A DNA stretch of 35,000 nucleotides from Mesostigma viride (lineage: Eukaryota; Streptophyta; Mesostigmatophyceae; Mesostigmatales; Mesostigmataceae), in assembly GCA_009746045.1 (NCBI GenBank), contig RPFO01001881.1, positions 1 to 35,000 on the forward strand, written 5' to 3'. Below the pieces are notes generated by a model, which saw only the letters and a program-made list of their open reading frames with translations, had not been told where the DNA came from and did no database searches. This document shows, one piece after another, positions 9,667-18,111 of the stretch. Every line of letters starts with the position of its first letter. The first letter of the stretch is position 1. A program made the position numbers and the translations under genes.

Positions 9667-9878
9667 TTTATTGCTCCACCCCCACAAAAAAAATCGTTCC
9701 GGAACTGTTCGAAGCGAATAGCACTGACAGGATTCGAACCCGGGTCCACCTTAATGTTCGGAGTGAGGTAGGCCAGCCATCATGTTCCGCACTCAAATCT
9801 GGCTCGGGTCCGATCCCTCCATTGCTCTTCGCTTCGAACAGCTCCGGAACAAGTTAGGTGTGGGGTTGGAGCAATAAA
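9667..9878. mobile_element. Fold-back (inverted-repeat) element with tRNA-like B boxes in both arms
   Basis: The outer 55 bp are inverted copies: TTATTGCTCCACCCCCACA ... GTTCCGGAACTGTTCGAAGCG on the left, and CGCTTCGAACAGCTCCGGAAC ... TGTGGGGTTGGAGCAATAA on the right. The similarity weakens but continues inward (GGATTCGAACCCGGGTCC against the reverse complement of the CTCGGGTCCGATCC region), so nearly the whole 212 bp folds back. On the minus strand the left arm contains a perfect B box, GGTTCGAATCC, with an A-box-like TGGCTGGCCTACC about 39 bp before it. The right arm has a weaker equivalent, GGGTCCGATCCC, on the plus strand. The acceptor stems do not pair, so no tRNA is called. This is probably a MITE-like or tRNA-derived fold-back element. 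Confidence 0.65.
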
Positions 9879-10199
9879 TACTTATTTGCCGGGCGCAGTT
9901 GTCATTCCGCCTAGTACAATTGCGTCACTAGTACAATTTTTGTCTGGGTACGGTACGAACCAATAACGCAATATTTAGTATCTAATCGCCGCTGCTCTTG
10001 CTGAATTTTATCCGGAAGCTGAAAAAGGTGTCCGGTGAAGCGAATACTAGTGACTGGTGGTCGTGCCCTTCCATTACTCCTTATCGACAAATTTTGGGTT
10101 CTACCTGCAGTTATAACCCTTGCGCGTCTGGCTGTCGGGGTCACCAATTTCCTGTCGATTGCAAGCAGCCAACCTTGCCGAAATTTAACACTGTCACAA

Positions 10200-10637
10200 A
10201 TGGAGCAGAGCAATATTTTCGGTTCTCAGCATACCTATGTGATGGTCGACAAAAATGAGCACGCTGCAAACATCAGAATTGATGTAGAGTTGCTCGGACC
10301 TTCTGCACAGTGGGGTGCAGGTGTCATTGCGTTCGGCAATGGCATGATCGATCTGGTGCCACCCGATTCAGATTTGAACCCTGCTTACCAATGCGTGCCT
10401 GACAATCAGGCGAGAGTGGTGGTGGAGAGCACGGAAATTCCGGGCTCTCCCAATGTATCAATGATGCGCCTGAGGGCCGAGGCCCAGCAGGAGTTCCTGG
10501 CTGCTGCGGAGAACGGCGGGGCCAAGTGGAACACCAAAATGTATACAGGCGAGCCTCCCAACTACAGGGGAGACCAGTACCAGGGAGTGTACTCCTTCGG
10601 CGATTTTGACATCGACGGATGGGGCACCTTTTTCTAG
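10200..10637 (+). CDS. Small protein of unknown function (145 residues, or the last exon of a larger gene)
   Basis: The ATG at 10200 opens a frame of 145 residues beginning MEQSNIFGSQHTYVMVDKNE and ending FGDFDIDGWGTFF. It is balanced in composition and rich in Asp/Glu and Asn, with no transmembrane segment and no motif that I recognise. The same frame is open upstream to 10035, but that part (LPLLLIDKFWVLPAVITLARL) includes a palindrome relative at 10096-10119 and may be intron or leader. A poly(A) signal lies 89 bp after the stop, which supports an expressed 3' end. The C-terminal YRGDQYQGVYSFGDFDIDGW resembles no family I can name. Upstream exons may exist. Confidence 0.5.
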   Translation: MEQSNIFGSQHTYVMVDKNEHAANIRIDVELLGPSAQWGAGVIAFGNGMIDLVPPDSDLNPAYQCVPDNQARVVVESTEIPGSPNVSMMRLRAEAQQEFLAAAENGGAKWNTKMYTGEPPNYRGDQYQGVYSFGDFDIDGWGTFF

Positions 10638-10725
10638 GCGCAATGCCTAAGTTGTCAAATACTCCGACAATGTCAAAATTGCGAATGATAAAATTACGGA
10701 CATGTGCACATATATGTACTGATTC

Positions 10726-10731
10726 AATAAA
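10726..10731 (+). terminator. Poly(A) signal AATAAA
   Basis: AATAAA in the context GATTCAATAAAAACTTTC, 89 bp downstream of the stop codon of the 145-residue ORF, on the same strand. Confidence 0.5.
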
Positions 10732-12967
10732 AACTTTCGGCAATTTTGTTCCCGGCATTGATAATCAATAGCTGCTAGCAAGCCAAGGACTTCAAAAGTG
10801 GCAATAGATCGATGTAGGTCGTCGATAAACTTGTCTAGTCGTCATATTTCGGTCGCAAAATTCGTGCGTGGCCTGCAGGCATCGGACAAAGTGCACGCAA
10901 CAGCAGGAGTCGGTTGAGTTCGAAGCACGGCAGACACAAAATTTCGGCGCAAAGTCCGTCGGGCGAAAAATTCGCTCGGCTGCCAAATTTTCGGCAAGAA
11001 TTTCGGCGCAATGTCCGGTTTTCGGACGATTGAAATTAGCGTTTTTTTCTTGCAAAAATCTACCCCATTCCGCGTGGGACCACCCACTTGTAGTCGGGGA
11101 GGATGTCCAGTACCCATTGTGTGTGTTTGTTGTACGTAGACTTGTGTGAGCTGCTACAGCTCAAGAAAAGAAAGGATTGGAGTTAACGCCAAGCGCATTG
11201 GCGTGTTCCTGATTTGGCATATCTCTACGATTCCAGCGGCACCGGAACGAGTTCATTCCGACAAGTATCAAGAAAGTTATGGCTTTCCGACTTCCCAGCC
11301 GCGCGTGAATATGTGCCGACGGCATATACTGGGTCGACAGTAATTCCTGGGCTGACAGGAATTAGGTGCTGTACCTACGACGGTATGTCACGTCCGTGAT
11401 CATTTACGTCCGTGCACTCAAGAAGTTATACGGTTGCCGTAATCGGAATCGTTACCGGAATCGTTTGGTTGGTTCCGATTCAGTAGGCCGCAGGCTTTGT
11501 TCCTTGGGCCGGTGTGGAGCGCCGCGCCGGAAAGGCCTGAATTTCTAGAGTGACAGTCTTAGGTGACCTGACTTAGGTTCAGGCGCAAGACTTTGGGGCG
11601 CAAAGCCTTGGTGCATGCTTGCGCAATATTCCGGTGCGTGACATTTGGCAGTTACGAATCTTTTGTATTGTCCAGACGGAATGATGTTCAGTCCATCGGA
11701 CAAAGCTAGATACGCAGAATCATCGTCGTGTGCGGTGTGCTGGCTCGCACGTGGCTGTCGAACAGACTTGCTAAGCATTTTGCTGGCAGTCTAACTGCAC
11801 GTCAGGCGGCTTGCTGGCAAATGCGACAGCGCATGGATGCCGGGATTTTTGGAGGTATTTAGGAGCACGGCAGCGGCCATGGTGGTCGTTGTTTGCTCGT
11901 TACTCTCCCTCACTCCTTGGTGTTGTCGTCAAGGGGTTTAATAGTGGAACAATCCGGAGCAGCCCCCGAGAGTGGTTGCAATGAGTAATTGTCATGAGAT
12001 TGGTTGACGGAAGTGATAACTGTTTGGTTTCGTCAAGATGATGTGTGTATTGTGGGCGAGACTCGGGAAGGAACCCTGTCGCCTACCGTGCAGGAACCAA
12101 ATAACATGGCTCTATGCCTCCCTAGCATAGTCAAACAAGATCAGCCAAGCTCAGTAGGCCTCCCTTTTCACCCCCCCTCGCAAGCAGCCTCAACGCGAGC
12201 GACAAAGAAGGGATCGAGGGGCCATGAAGAAACAAGCGCACAGGCTGCGCTGTCCAAAGGGGAAAAAATGGGGTGATACCCCCCCCCAGCCCTCAGCTGG
12301 TGGGTGCAAGAAGAACACCATGCTTTTCAAGGATAAGCAATAACCCTTTCCACCATGCACTAGGCCGGTAGGCCTGACTCCTAACAAGGTTGTTCGTTCA
12401 GTTACGGAAGATGATGTGTGGGCTCTGCCCCACTGGCAGCCACCCGTTGCAAGAGCAGTTCCTACCGACCTTTATGACATAACGCTTATCAAGATTTTGT
12501 TATTCACAAATAAAATTGAGAATACATTTTAGCCAAAACCAATGTTCATCAACACGAAAGACTGGCTAATTCCAGCCCCTGGCCTGCCTAGCTTCGAGCA
12601 AGCAAGTCCGGCATGTCCAATACCATGAACATCCGCTACCCGCTCTCCTTACGGAAGTTGGCCTTGTCCGGATGTATGCCAACACCCAGCCAACCGCTCT
12701 CACCCTAAGCCACCGACAGCGCCCAGGCGAATCTACCATACTGGTAGTCCCTGCGACGACTGTCCTCGAGACAAATCCAAAAAGGCTTAACTTGTATGCC
12801 TATCTCGCCTCGACCCATTAAAACAATCTCGCAACCATCACGGAGGTTGCGGCCGGAGTTAGAATACGAACGACCGACTTGGTTCAATGCTTGAGAACAC
12901 AGAGTGCTGAGAGCAATCAATTGCTTGGTTCATTAGAAAATAGGTTTACCCTTTATCAACGTTCCTC
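10732..12967. other. Long non-coding stretch without a supported gene
   Basis: No ORF here has convincing length or composition. Noted items: a direct repeat of AATTTCGGCGCAAWGTCCG at about 10938 and 11000, separated by ATTTTCGGCA-like sequence; Gly/Cys-poor short ORFs only; homopolymer runs of C (12170, 12283) and of G. No tRNA, LTR pair or terminal inverted repeat was found by eye. Confidence 0.4.
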
Positions 12968-13172
12968 TCACTGGCTGCGCCGCCAGTGACCGTTGGGTGC
13001 AGACCGTTGGCCCGAGGCCGCACGATGACAGGTAGCAGTCTAGTCACTGCATCGTGCGATCACAGATCAATGCACAATGCAGTACGGTCCCTATCTAGGA
13101 TACTCTAGTACCGTCCAATGACAGGACACTACGTATACTGGGTACTGACATCTGTCACGTACCTCAGTACCC
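12968..13172. repeat. Cluster of three perfect hairpins
   Basis: Three inverted repeats with perfect stems lie within 205 bp: TCACTGGC/GCCAGTGA (12968-12989, loop 6), CGCACGATG/CATCGTGCG (13019-13058, loop 22), and GGGTACTGA/TCAGTACCC (13140-13172, loop 15). The surrounding sequence repeats CTATCTAGG and TAC-rich words. No gene lies beside them. Confidence 0.6.
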
Positions 13173-13242
13173 AAAGTACCTATCTAGGGAAACGTATGCG
13201 ACTCGACTAGCATTCGATCCTATCTGAATAGCCCACGTGGTA

Positions 13243-13390
13243 TTTATATTCACATACCAACGTAGGTTTACAAGGCTTATCCAGGTTGTGAAATACGTGC
13301 GTATTGTCAAAATAAATACGGCAATACGCGTTTTTTGGGCCCCGACGTATTATACGCGTATTTGGTCCCGAATACGTGATTTGGACTTGG
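13243..13390 (-). repeat. CGTATT-rich dispersed repeat, copy on the minus strand
   Basis: On the minus strand this reads as irregularly spaced CGTATT/TACG motifs followed by ACGTATTTCACAACCTGGA and TAAGCCTTGTAAACC. A related copy in the opposite orientation is at 30395-30530, sharing the ACGTATTTCACAACCTGGA core, the CGTATT spacing and a following GGCTTAT/AAGCCTT-like segment. Confidence 0.6.
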
Positions 13391-13654
13391 GCAATTTTCG
13401 AGGTTCGAGCCGGGGCAATGCTTGGCGCGAGGCCAGCCGGAACGTGGCGCGGCGCCTACCTCCCCCAAGATCTTCTACTATGCAAACTTGGCTCTATTAC
13501 TACGAACTAGGCTTTTCGTCAGTCCTGAGTCCAGTCACTCCAGTTTCCGGGTAAATGGGTATTTTTATTAACCAATAGGAATATCATTAGGTGAAGAGGT
13601 ACCACGTATCGACCAGCTGGTTACCCTCTGAGGGTAGTGTGATAGGTGAAAGGT

Positions 13655-16600
13655 TTAGAAAGGAGCATTGTGTGACCAGGGGAGCCAAGTGACGCGCGTA
13701 AGGTCACCGTGAGGAATGCAAGTAAACACCATGTTGCGTCCCAGGAGAGCATGGAAGAGCTCCAAGGGGCTGGGCCTGTCATTGTTGGGCCCGGGGTCCC
13801 ACACCTTGTATTGTTCTTGCGCCAAGAGCCAAGCGCGACGCATTGCTGAGTTCCAGAGGAAGATAAACCGCCTCACAACGGCGGCTTTGGTGTATTCGTG
13901 CCGCACTTTGAAAACCGTCTCGTTCCGGATAGTCCAGATCGCGTATAGCATATTAGTTCGGAGCCATACCCAGGCTAGTTGACTGTCGGATAGCTCCTCC
14001 CCGGGGGTCCCCGCCATACCGAATATGATACAACGCACGGATAGCGTTAGTGTGGAATGTGGTAGCGCGGTCCATGCGGACCATACGTTAAACAACCATT
14101 GCCACACCCCGCTCACTTGGCAGTAGAGAAAGCGGTGCTCAATTGTTTCCGAAGGGAAGGTGCACAGGCATGTCGCATCGTGGTGAAACCGGCTGCTGAG
14201 GGTCGCGTTTACCCCGATGGCTCTGTGCAGTAAAAGATGTTGAATGTCGGTCGCTCTGCGGTCCACCAAAGGGTGATCGACCGCCAGGGTGATAAGTTTA
14301 ATCCAACTATATCCAGGCCATTGAAAGCCCCATCGTGGGCGGCCAGGGTGGAGCTTATGGTTCTCGTGCAATAAAATGTCATAACCCCATTCTGCCGTGT
14401 ACTCGTAAAGACATTTGCTGATCCTAGACATCCCCTTGGTCAGGGTCCAGCCAAATTCCAGGGGGTCCAATGGTAAAGTATCCAATCTCGTATTGCCTAC
14501 GTGTAACCAAGTGATGGCCTCCGCCGGGGTCGTGGGGTCCGGCTGGAACATGCAGGACCTTGATACTAACCACGGGACCATCCGGATACGGTGACATTGG
14601 TGGGCTGGAAGACAGACACATAATGTCGCCAACTGATTGAGGCAACCATTGTGGCCTGGAAGGGTGTCGGCCACTTGGACTTGAATTCCGGCCGGAGGCA
14701 ACACTCCCCGGACCAGACCTTTGCATGTGGATGTGATCCCGTCTGGGTAAAAACTGATCCAATCACCCGGCTGTAGGGCCTTGCGTGGGGCCATCATCAC
14801 AGCATGCCATGTAGCTGGGATGGCCTGGATGAGGGTGTTCCAAGCGTGTAGCGATGGCATGTTTTGCACCCAAGCATTAACTTCAGTGTATGCCCGTAAC
14901 CGATATCTGTCCCCCTGCCACGCGTAGAGATCGAGCACTCTCAGAACAGGGGGTGATGCGCACAGGAAGCCAGCATAAGGGTTGTGCCCATGTAACGTGC
15001 CCAAGGGCTTGCGCGCATTGTCCACGATCAAATCATTGAAATAAAGAATCTGTCGTGCAACCTCCTCACGAGTGGTGGGAAAAACGAGGCGCCCAGGTTT
15101 GAGCTTGTGATAACCTAACCATAGGCGCGACCAGTACCAGGGGAGCCCCTTGTATGATATCAGTGTGCAGCCAAGTACTCCAGCGTCAAGGTGCCATGAT
15201 GTGCCATTAGCATGGGTGTAACTAGCGGAGAGAGACTCTTTTGCCAACAGGCAGCCAGGGTGCGTGTTCACTTCCATGTACACGCTGATCACTTGTTTAG
15301 CATACATCGACCACAAGCGCCATTGTATGTTGTGTAGCCCTAGACCACCGTGCAACCATGACATAAAGGACATATCCCGGCTGATCCAACCATGTACCGT
15401 GTGAGATATCAAACCTTTCTGTTTCCAAACAAAGTTGCTGCCGATGCGTTGGATAAGCTGTATGGTATGATCGTTGGGAGGGTGTGCCAGACAGTAGTAT
15501 AAAACCTTGGAGAACAAGAGTTGGTTGACGATTAGTGCTTTTCCTCGTAAGCTCATCCGCTGGACGCCACCCCACCGCCCTGCCGTGAGGAGCACTCCTG
15601 CAAGTTTGCCCACGTGGTTGGTTTCGTCATATAAAAACGCACGATGTTCAGCCAAACGTCCCTCTGGCGTGCAGCCAATGGGGCAATTGTGCAAAAGATG
15701 GTGTTCACCTGGTTTGACCCATGTCATGGCCAGGTGAGAGGGGTTTATCCGAGATGGGTTGGGTTTGCCGATGTGCAGTCCCGTGGACTTTTGCACATTA
15801 CAACGTTGTTGTGAGGCCACAGAGTACGTGTTGATATTTTCCAAGACAGCATTCACTTCCTGTAGAGAGATGCAAACATTGGTGGTGTCATCCACATAGG
15901 CTATCTGTACAATACCTTTGGCACTGCCTGCAAGCGGGAAGCCCTGCAGACGAGGGTCGTGCTGGTGGAGCCAAAACAATCCTGCGTGTGCCAGTAGGAA
16001 CAAGATGGGGGACATACAATCTCCTTGGGGGAGGGATCTTGAGCTGTGGCCAAGTGCAGATTTGTGACCGTTGATAAGGATGTACCAGGTTAGCGATTTG
16101 ATCATTCCCATGATGACCGTTAGGATGCGTGGGCCAAACCCTAAGCCGATCAATATGTGTCGGAGGTATGCCCAGCACATGCGGTCAAACGCTTTTTCAA
16201 AGTCCCAGAAGAGGATAAAGCCGGCAATGTCGTCGCGCCATGCCTTCTCTACTATGTCCATTATGAGGGTGATGCTATCGTTGATATGGAGGTTAGCACG
16301 GAAGCCTACTTGCTCCGGGCCTATAAGGCAGTCGAGAACAGAGTAGAGCCTTTGCTGAATTATCTTGCTAATGATTTTGTACGCAACCGTAAGGAGCCGT
16401 ATTGGCCGGTAATTTTTCCACTGTGTTTTGTCACCCTTTTTGAACAATAAAATGAGGGCTGTTTCGGCCCATTGACCCGTAATTTGTCCATGTTGCCAGA
16501 TTTCTAGTATGCATTGATAGAAATCTACGTGTAAAAGGGACCAAAAAGTTTTCCAAAACTCGATGGGAAGCCCATCCACCCCTGGGGCACTACCGGTCCG

Positions 16601-18073
16601 GATGTTTTGCATGGCATTAGTAGCCTCCTCCATGGAGGGGGTTTGGTCTAGTTGGTGTTGTTGCGCAAGTGTGAGGCGGCGTGGGATAGCTTGTAAAATT
16701 TTTGCTATGGCCGCGTCGGCTTCGGGGTTGGGTTCATTTTGGAACAGCGAGGTGTAGAAACGATGTCCACTTTCTAGGATGGGGGTTGTGGCCGTGTGTG
16801 TGCCTTGTTCATCCTGGATTTCTGAAATGATTGAGTTGGATTTTAGTGGTGGAATAAGTGCGAAAAAATCTTTTGTCATGCGTTCGCCTACCTGATGCCA
16901 CCACAGATTTTCAGAGTCTAAAGCTAGGGCGTGTCTTTCAAAACGGAGTTTGTCGAGTTCAGTTTGTGAACTTTGAAGTCGAGCTTGTTCGTAGTGGTTT
17001 AGGTGGGGTTTCAGCTGTAGCTTGTTGACTATGCGTTGGTGAATTCGGTATGCGCGTCCTTTCTCGCGACGTACGTTTAGGGAGTAGGTATGTGAATATT
17101 CTAGCATTTTGGCTAGGCCTTCCTGCATCCACGTGCAGCAGTCAGTGTAGCTATCCTTGTGAGTTCGCCAATTGCTCCAACGTTGCATGATCTCAAAATA
17201 AAACTGATCGTCTTGTAGAAGGATTTTATTGATGCGAGGGATGCCTGGGCCCCGTGGGGCCTGGGTGTGGTGGGCTAGCGTGACAATGCATGGGTAATGG
17301 TCTGAGAAGGCTGTGGAGCGTTCTACGCTGGCGTGGCAGACTAAATCGGCCCATTTGGGCGTGATATATATTTTATCCAAACGACGGGTTGTGCGAACGC
17401 CCAGACGAGTGGCCAGCCAAGTGTGCTCCTGATCCCGTGACCGAATGACATCCTGCAAATTCAGGTCTAGAATGTGTTGGTAAAAGGAGGCTGTACGGTG
17501 GGCAGGGTGTTCGTTTAGATCAATGTTAAAATCCCCCATAAGTACTATTTCTTGGCCGTTGGAGATGAGATCAGAAACCATTGCAAATATATGCTGGTAG
17601 AAAAGGTTTTGTTCAGCCGGCATATCTAGGGTCGGCGCATAGATGGTAATGAGGTAGCCCTGGCTTCCCGCCCATGTTATAGATTGTCGTGTCCATCTGC
17701 CCTGCCATCTAGCCGGGGCTGTGTCTGCTTGTAATGTCCATGGCAGGTATGTCATGGTTGGGTTAGGTGGTTTGCGGTATTGTATGAGTGCCGTTCCCCC
17801 TTGGGTACCCCGAGCCCATCCCCATTGGCATAGTGTTCTAGGTGCAAGTGCTCGGACCGCCCGGAGGGCGGTACGTTCTGCATCTATCTGAATTTTGTGT
17901 TCTTGCAGTCCAAGCCAAATCTCGTGAGAGGGACCAACATATTGATGTAGGAGGCTATCCAATTCTACTGTAAGTTCCCGGATGCGAGTCATGGTGCGGC
18001 CCTGTCCCACTGTGCGGACTCCGTATGTGTTAAGCCCCCTGACATTCCACGAGACTAGCGTTAGTTGGCTCAT
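13655..18073 (-). CDS. LINE ORF2: AP endonuclease and reverse transcriptase
   Basis: An uninterrupted 1472-residue frame starting MSQLTLVSWNVRGLN. The N-terminal apurinic/apyrimidinic endonuclease shows SWNVRGLN, LQEHK (Glu), GDFNID (about 179), RLDKIYI (about 231) and SDHYPC (about 256), so all expected catalytic motifs are present. The reverse transcriptase shows KNYRPIRLL, FWDFEKAFDR (about 625), SLPQGDCMSP and the active-site box AYVDDT (about 725). A Cys/His segment near residue 1300 (HHDATCLC...HRFLYC) matches the zinc-binding region that ends many plant and algal LINE ORF2 proteins. ORF2 nicks target DNA and copies the element RNA in place. The intact frame suggests a young copy, although ORF1 is interrupted, so this copy is probably not autonomous. 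Start: this ATG lies 38 bp after the ORF1 stop and immediately precedes the endonuclease domain. Confidence 0.93.
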   Translation of the reverse strand: MSQLTLVSWNVRGLNTYGVRTVGQGRTMTRIRELTVELDSLLHQYVGPSHEIWLGLQEHKIQIDAERTALRAVRALAPRTLCQWGWARGTQGGTALIQYRKPPNPTMTYLPWTLQADTAPARWQGRWTRQSITWAGSQGYLITIYAPTLDMPAEQNLFYQHIFAMVSDLISNGQEIVLMGDFNIDLNEHPAHRTASFYQHILDLNLQDVIRSRDQEHTWLATRLGVRTTRRLDKIYITPKWADLVCHASVERSTAFSDHYPCIVTLAHHTQAPRGPGIPRINKILLQDDQFYFEIMQRWSNWRTHKDSYTDCCTWMQEGLAKMLEYSHTYSLNVRREKGRAYRIHQRIVNKLQLKPHLNHYEQARLQSSQTELDKLRFERHALALDSENLWWHQVGERMTKDFFALIPPLKSNSIISEIQDEQGTHTATTPILESGHRFYTSLFQNEPNPEADAAIAKILQAIPRRLTLAQQHQLDQTPSMEEATNAMQNIRTGSAPGVDGLPIEFWKTFWSLLHVDFYQCILEIWQHGQITGQWAETALILLFKKGDKTQWKNYRPIRLLTVAYKIISKIIQQRLYSVLDCLIGPEQVGFRANLHINDSITLIMDIVEKAWRDDIAGFILFWDFEKAFDRMCWAYLRHILIGLGFGPRILTVIMGMIKSLTWYILINGHKSALGHSSRSLPQGDCMSPILFLLAHAGLFWLHQHDPRLQGFPLAGSAKGIVQIAYVDDTTNVCISLQEVNAVLENINTYSVASQQRCNVQKSTGLHIGKPNPSRINPSHLAMTWVKPGEHHLLHNCPIGCTPEGRLAEHRAFLYDETNHVGKLAGVLLTAGRWGGVQRMSLRGKALIVNQLLFSKVLYYCLAHPPNDHTIQLIQRIGSNFVWKQKGLISHTVHGWISRDMSFMSWLHGGLGLHNIQWRLWSMYAKQVISVYMEVNTHPGCLLAKESLSASYTHANGTSWHLDAGVLGCTLISYKGLPWYWSRLWLGYHKLKPGRLVFPTTREEVARQILYFNDLIVDNARKPLGTLHGHNPYAGFLCASPPVLRVLDLYAWQGDRYRLRAYTEVNAWVQNMPSLHAWNTLIQAIPATWHAVMMAPRKALQPGDWISFYPDGITSTCKGLVRGVLPPAGIQVQVADTLPGHNGCLNQLATLCVCLPAHQCHRIRMVPWLVSRSCMFQPDPTTPAEAITWLHVGNTRLDTLPLDPLEFGWTLTKGMSRISKCLYEYTAEWGYDILLHENHKLHPGRPRWGFQWPGYSWIKLITLAVDHPLVDRRATDIQHLLLHRAIGVNATLSSRFHHDATCLCTFPSETIEHRFLYCQVSGVWQWLFNVWSAWTALPHSTLTLSVRCIIFGMAGTPGEELSDSQLAWVWLRTNMLYAIWTIRNETVFKVRHEYTKAAVVRRFIFLWNSAMRRAWLLAQEQYKVWDPGPNNDRPSPLELFHALLGRNMVFTCIPHGDLTRVTWLPWSHNAPF

Positions 18074-18111
18074 AGGATGATGTCGTGGGAAGGCAGAGGT
18101 CTTATCTGGTT

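Noticed and set aside
9721-9790. tRNA on the minus strand
   Set aside because: Perfect B box, but the acceptor stem does not pair and the segment is an arm of a fold-back element.
12004-12387. Small ORFs around 12000-12390
   Set aside because: Short, with mixed composition and homopolymer tracts; no conserved motif and no poly(A) signal nearby.
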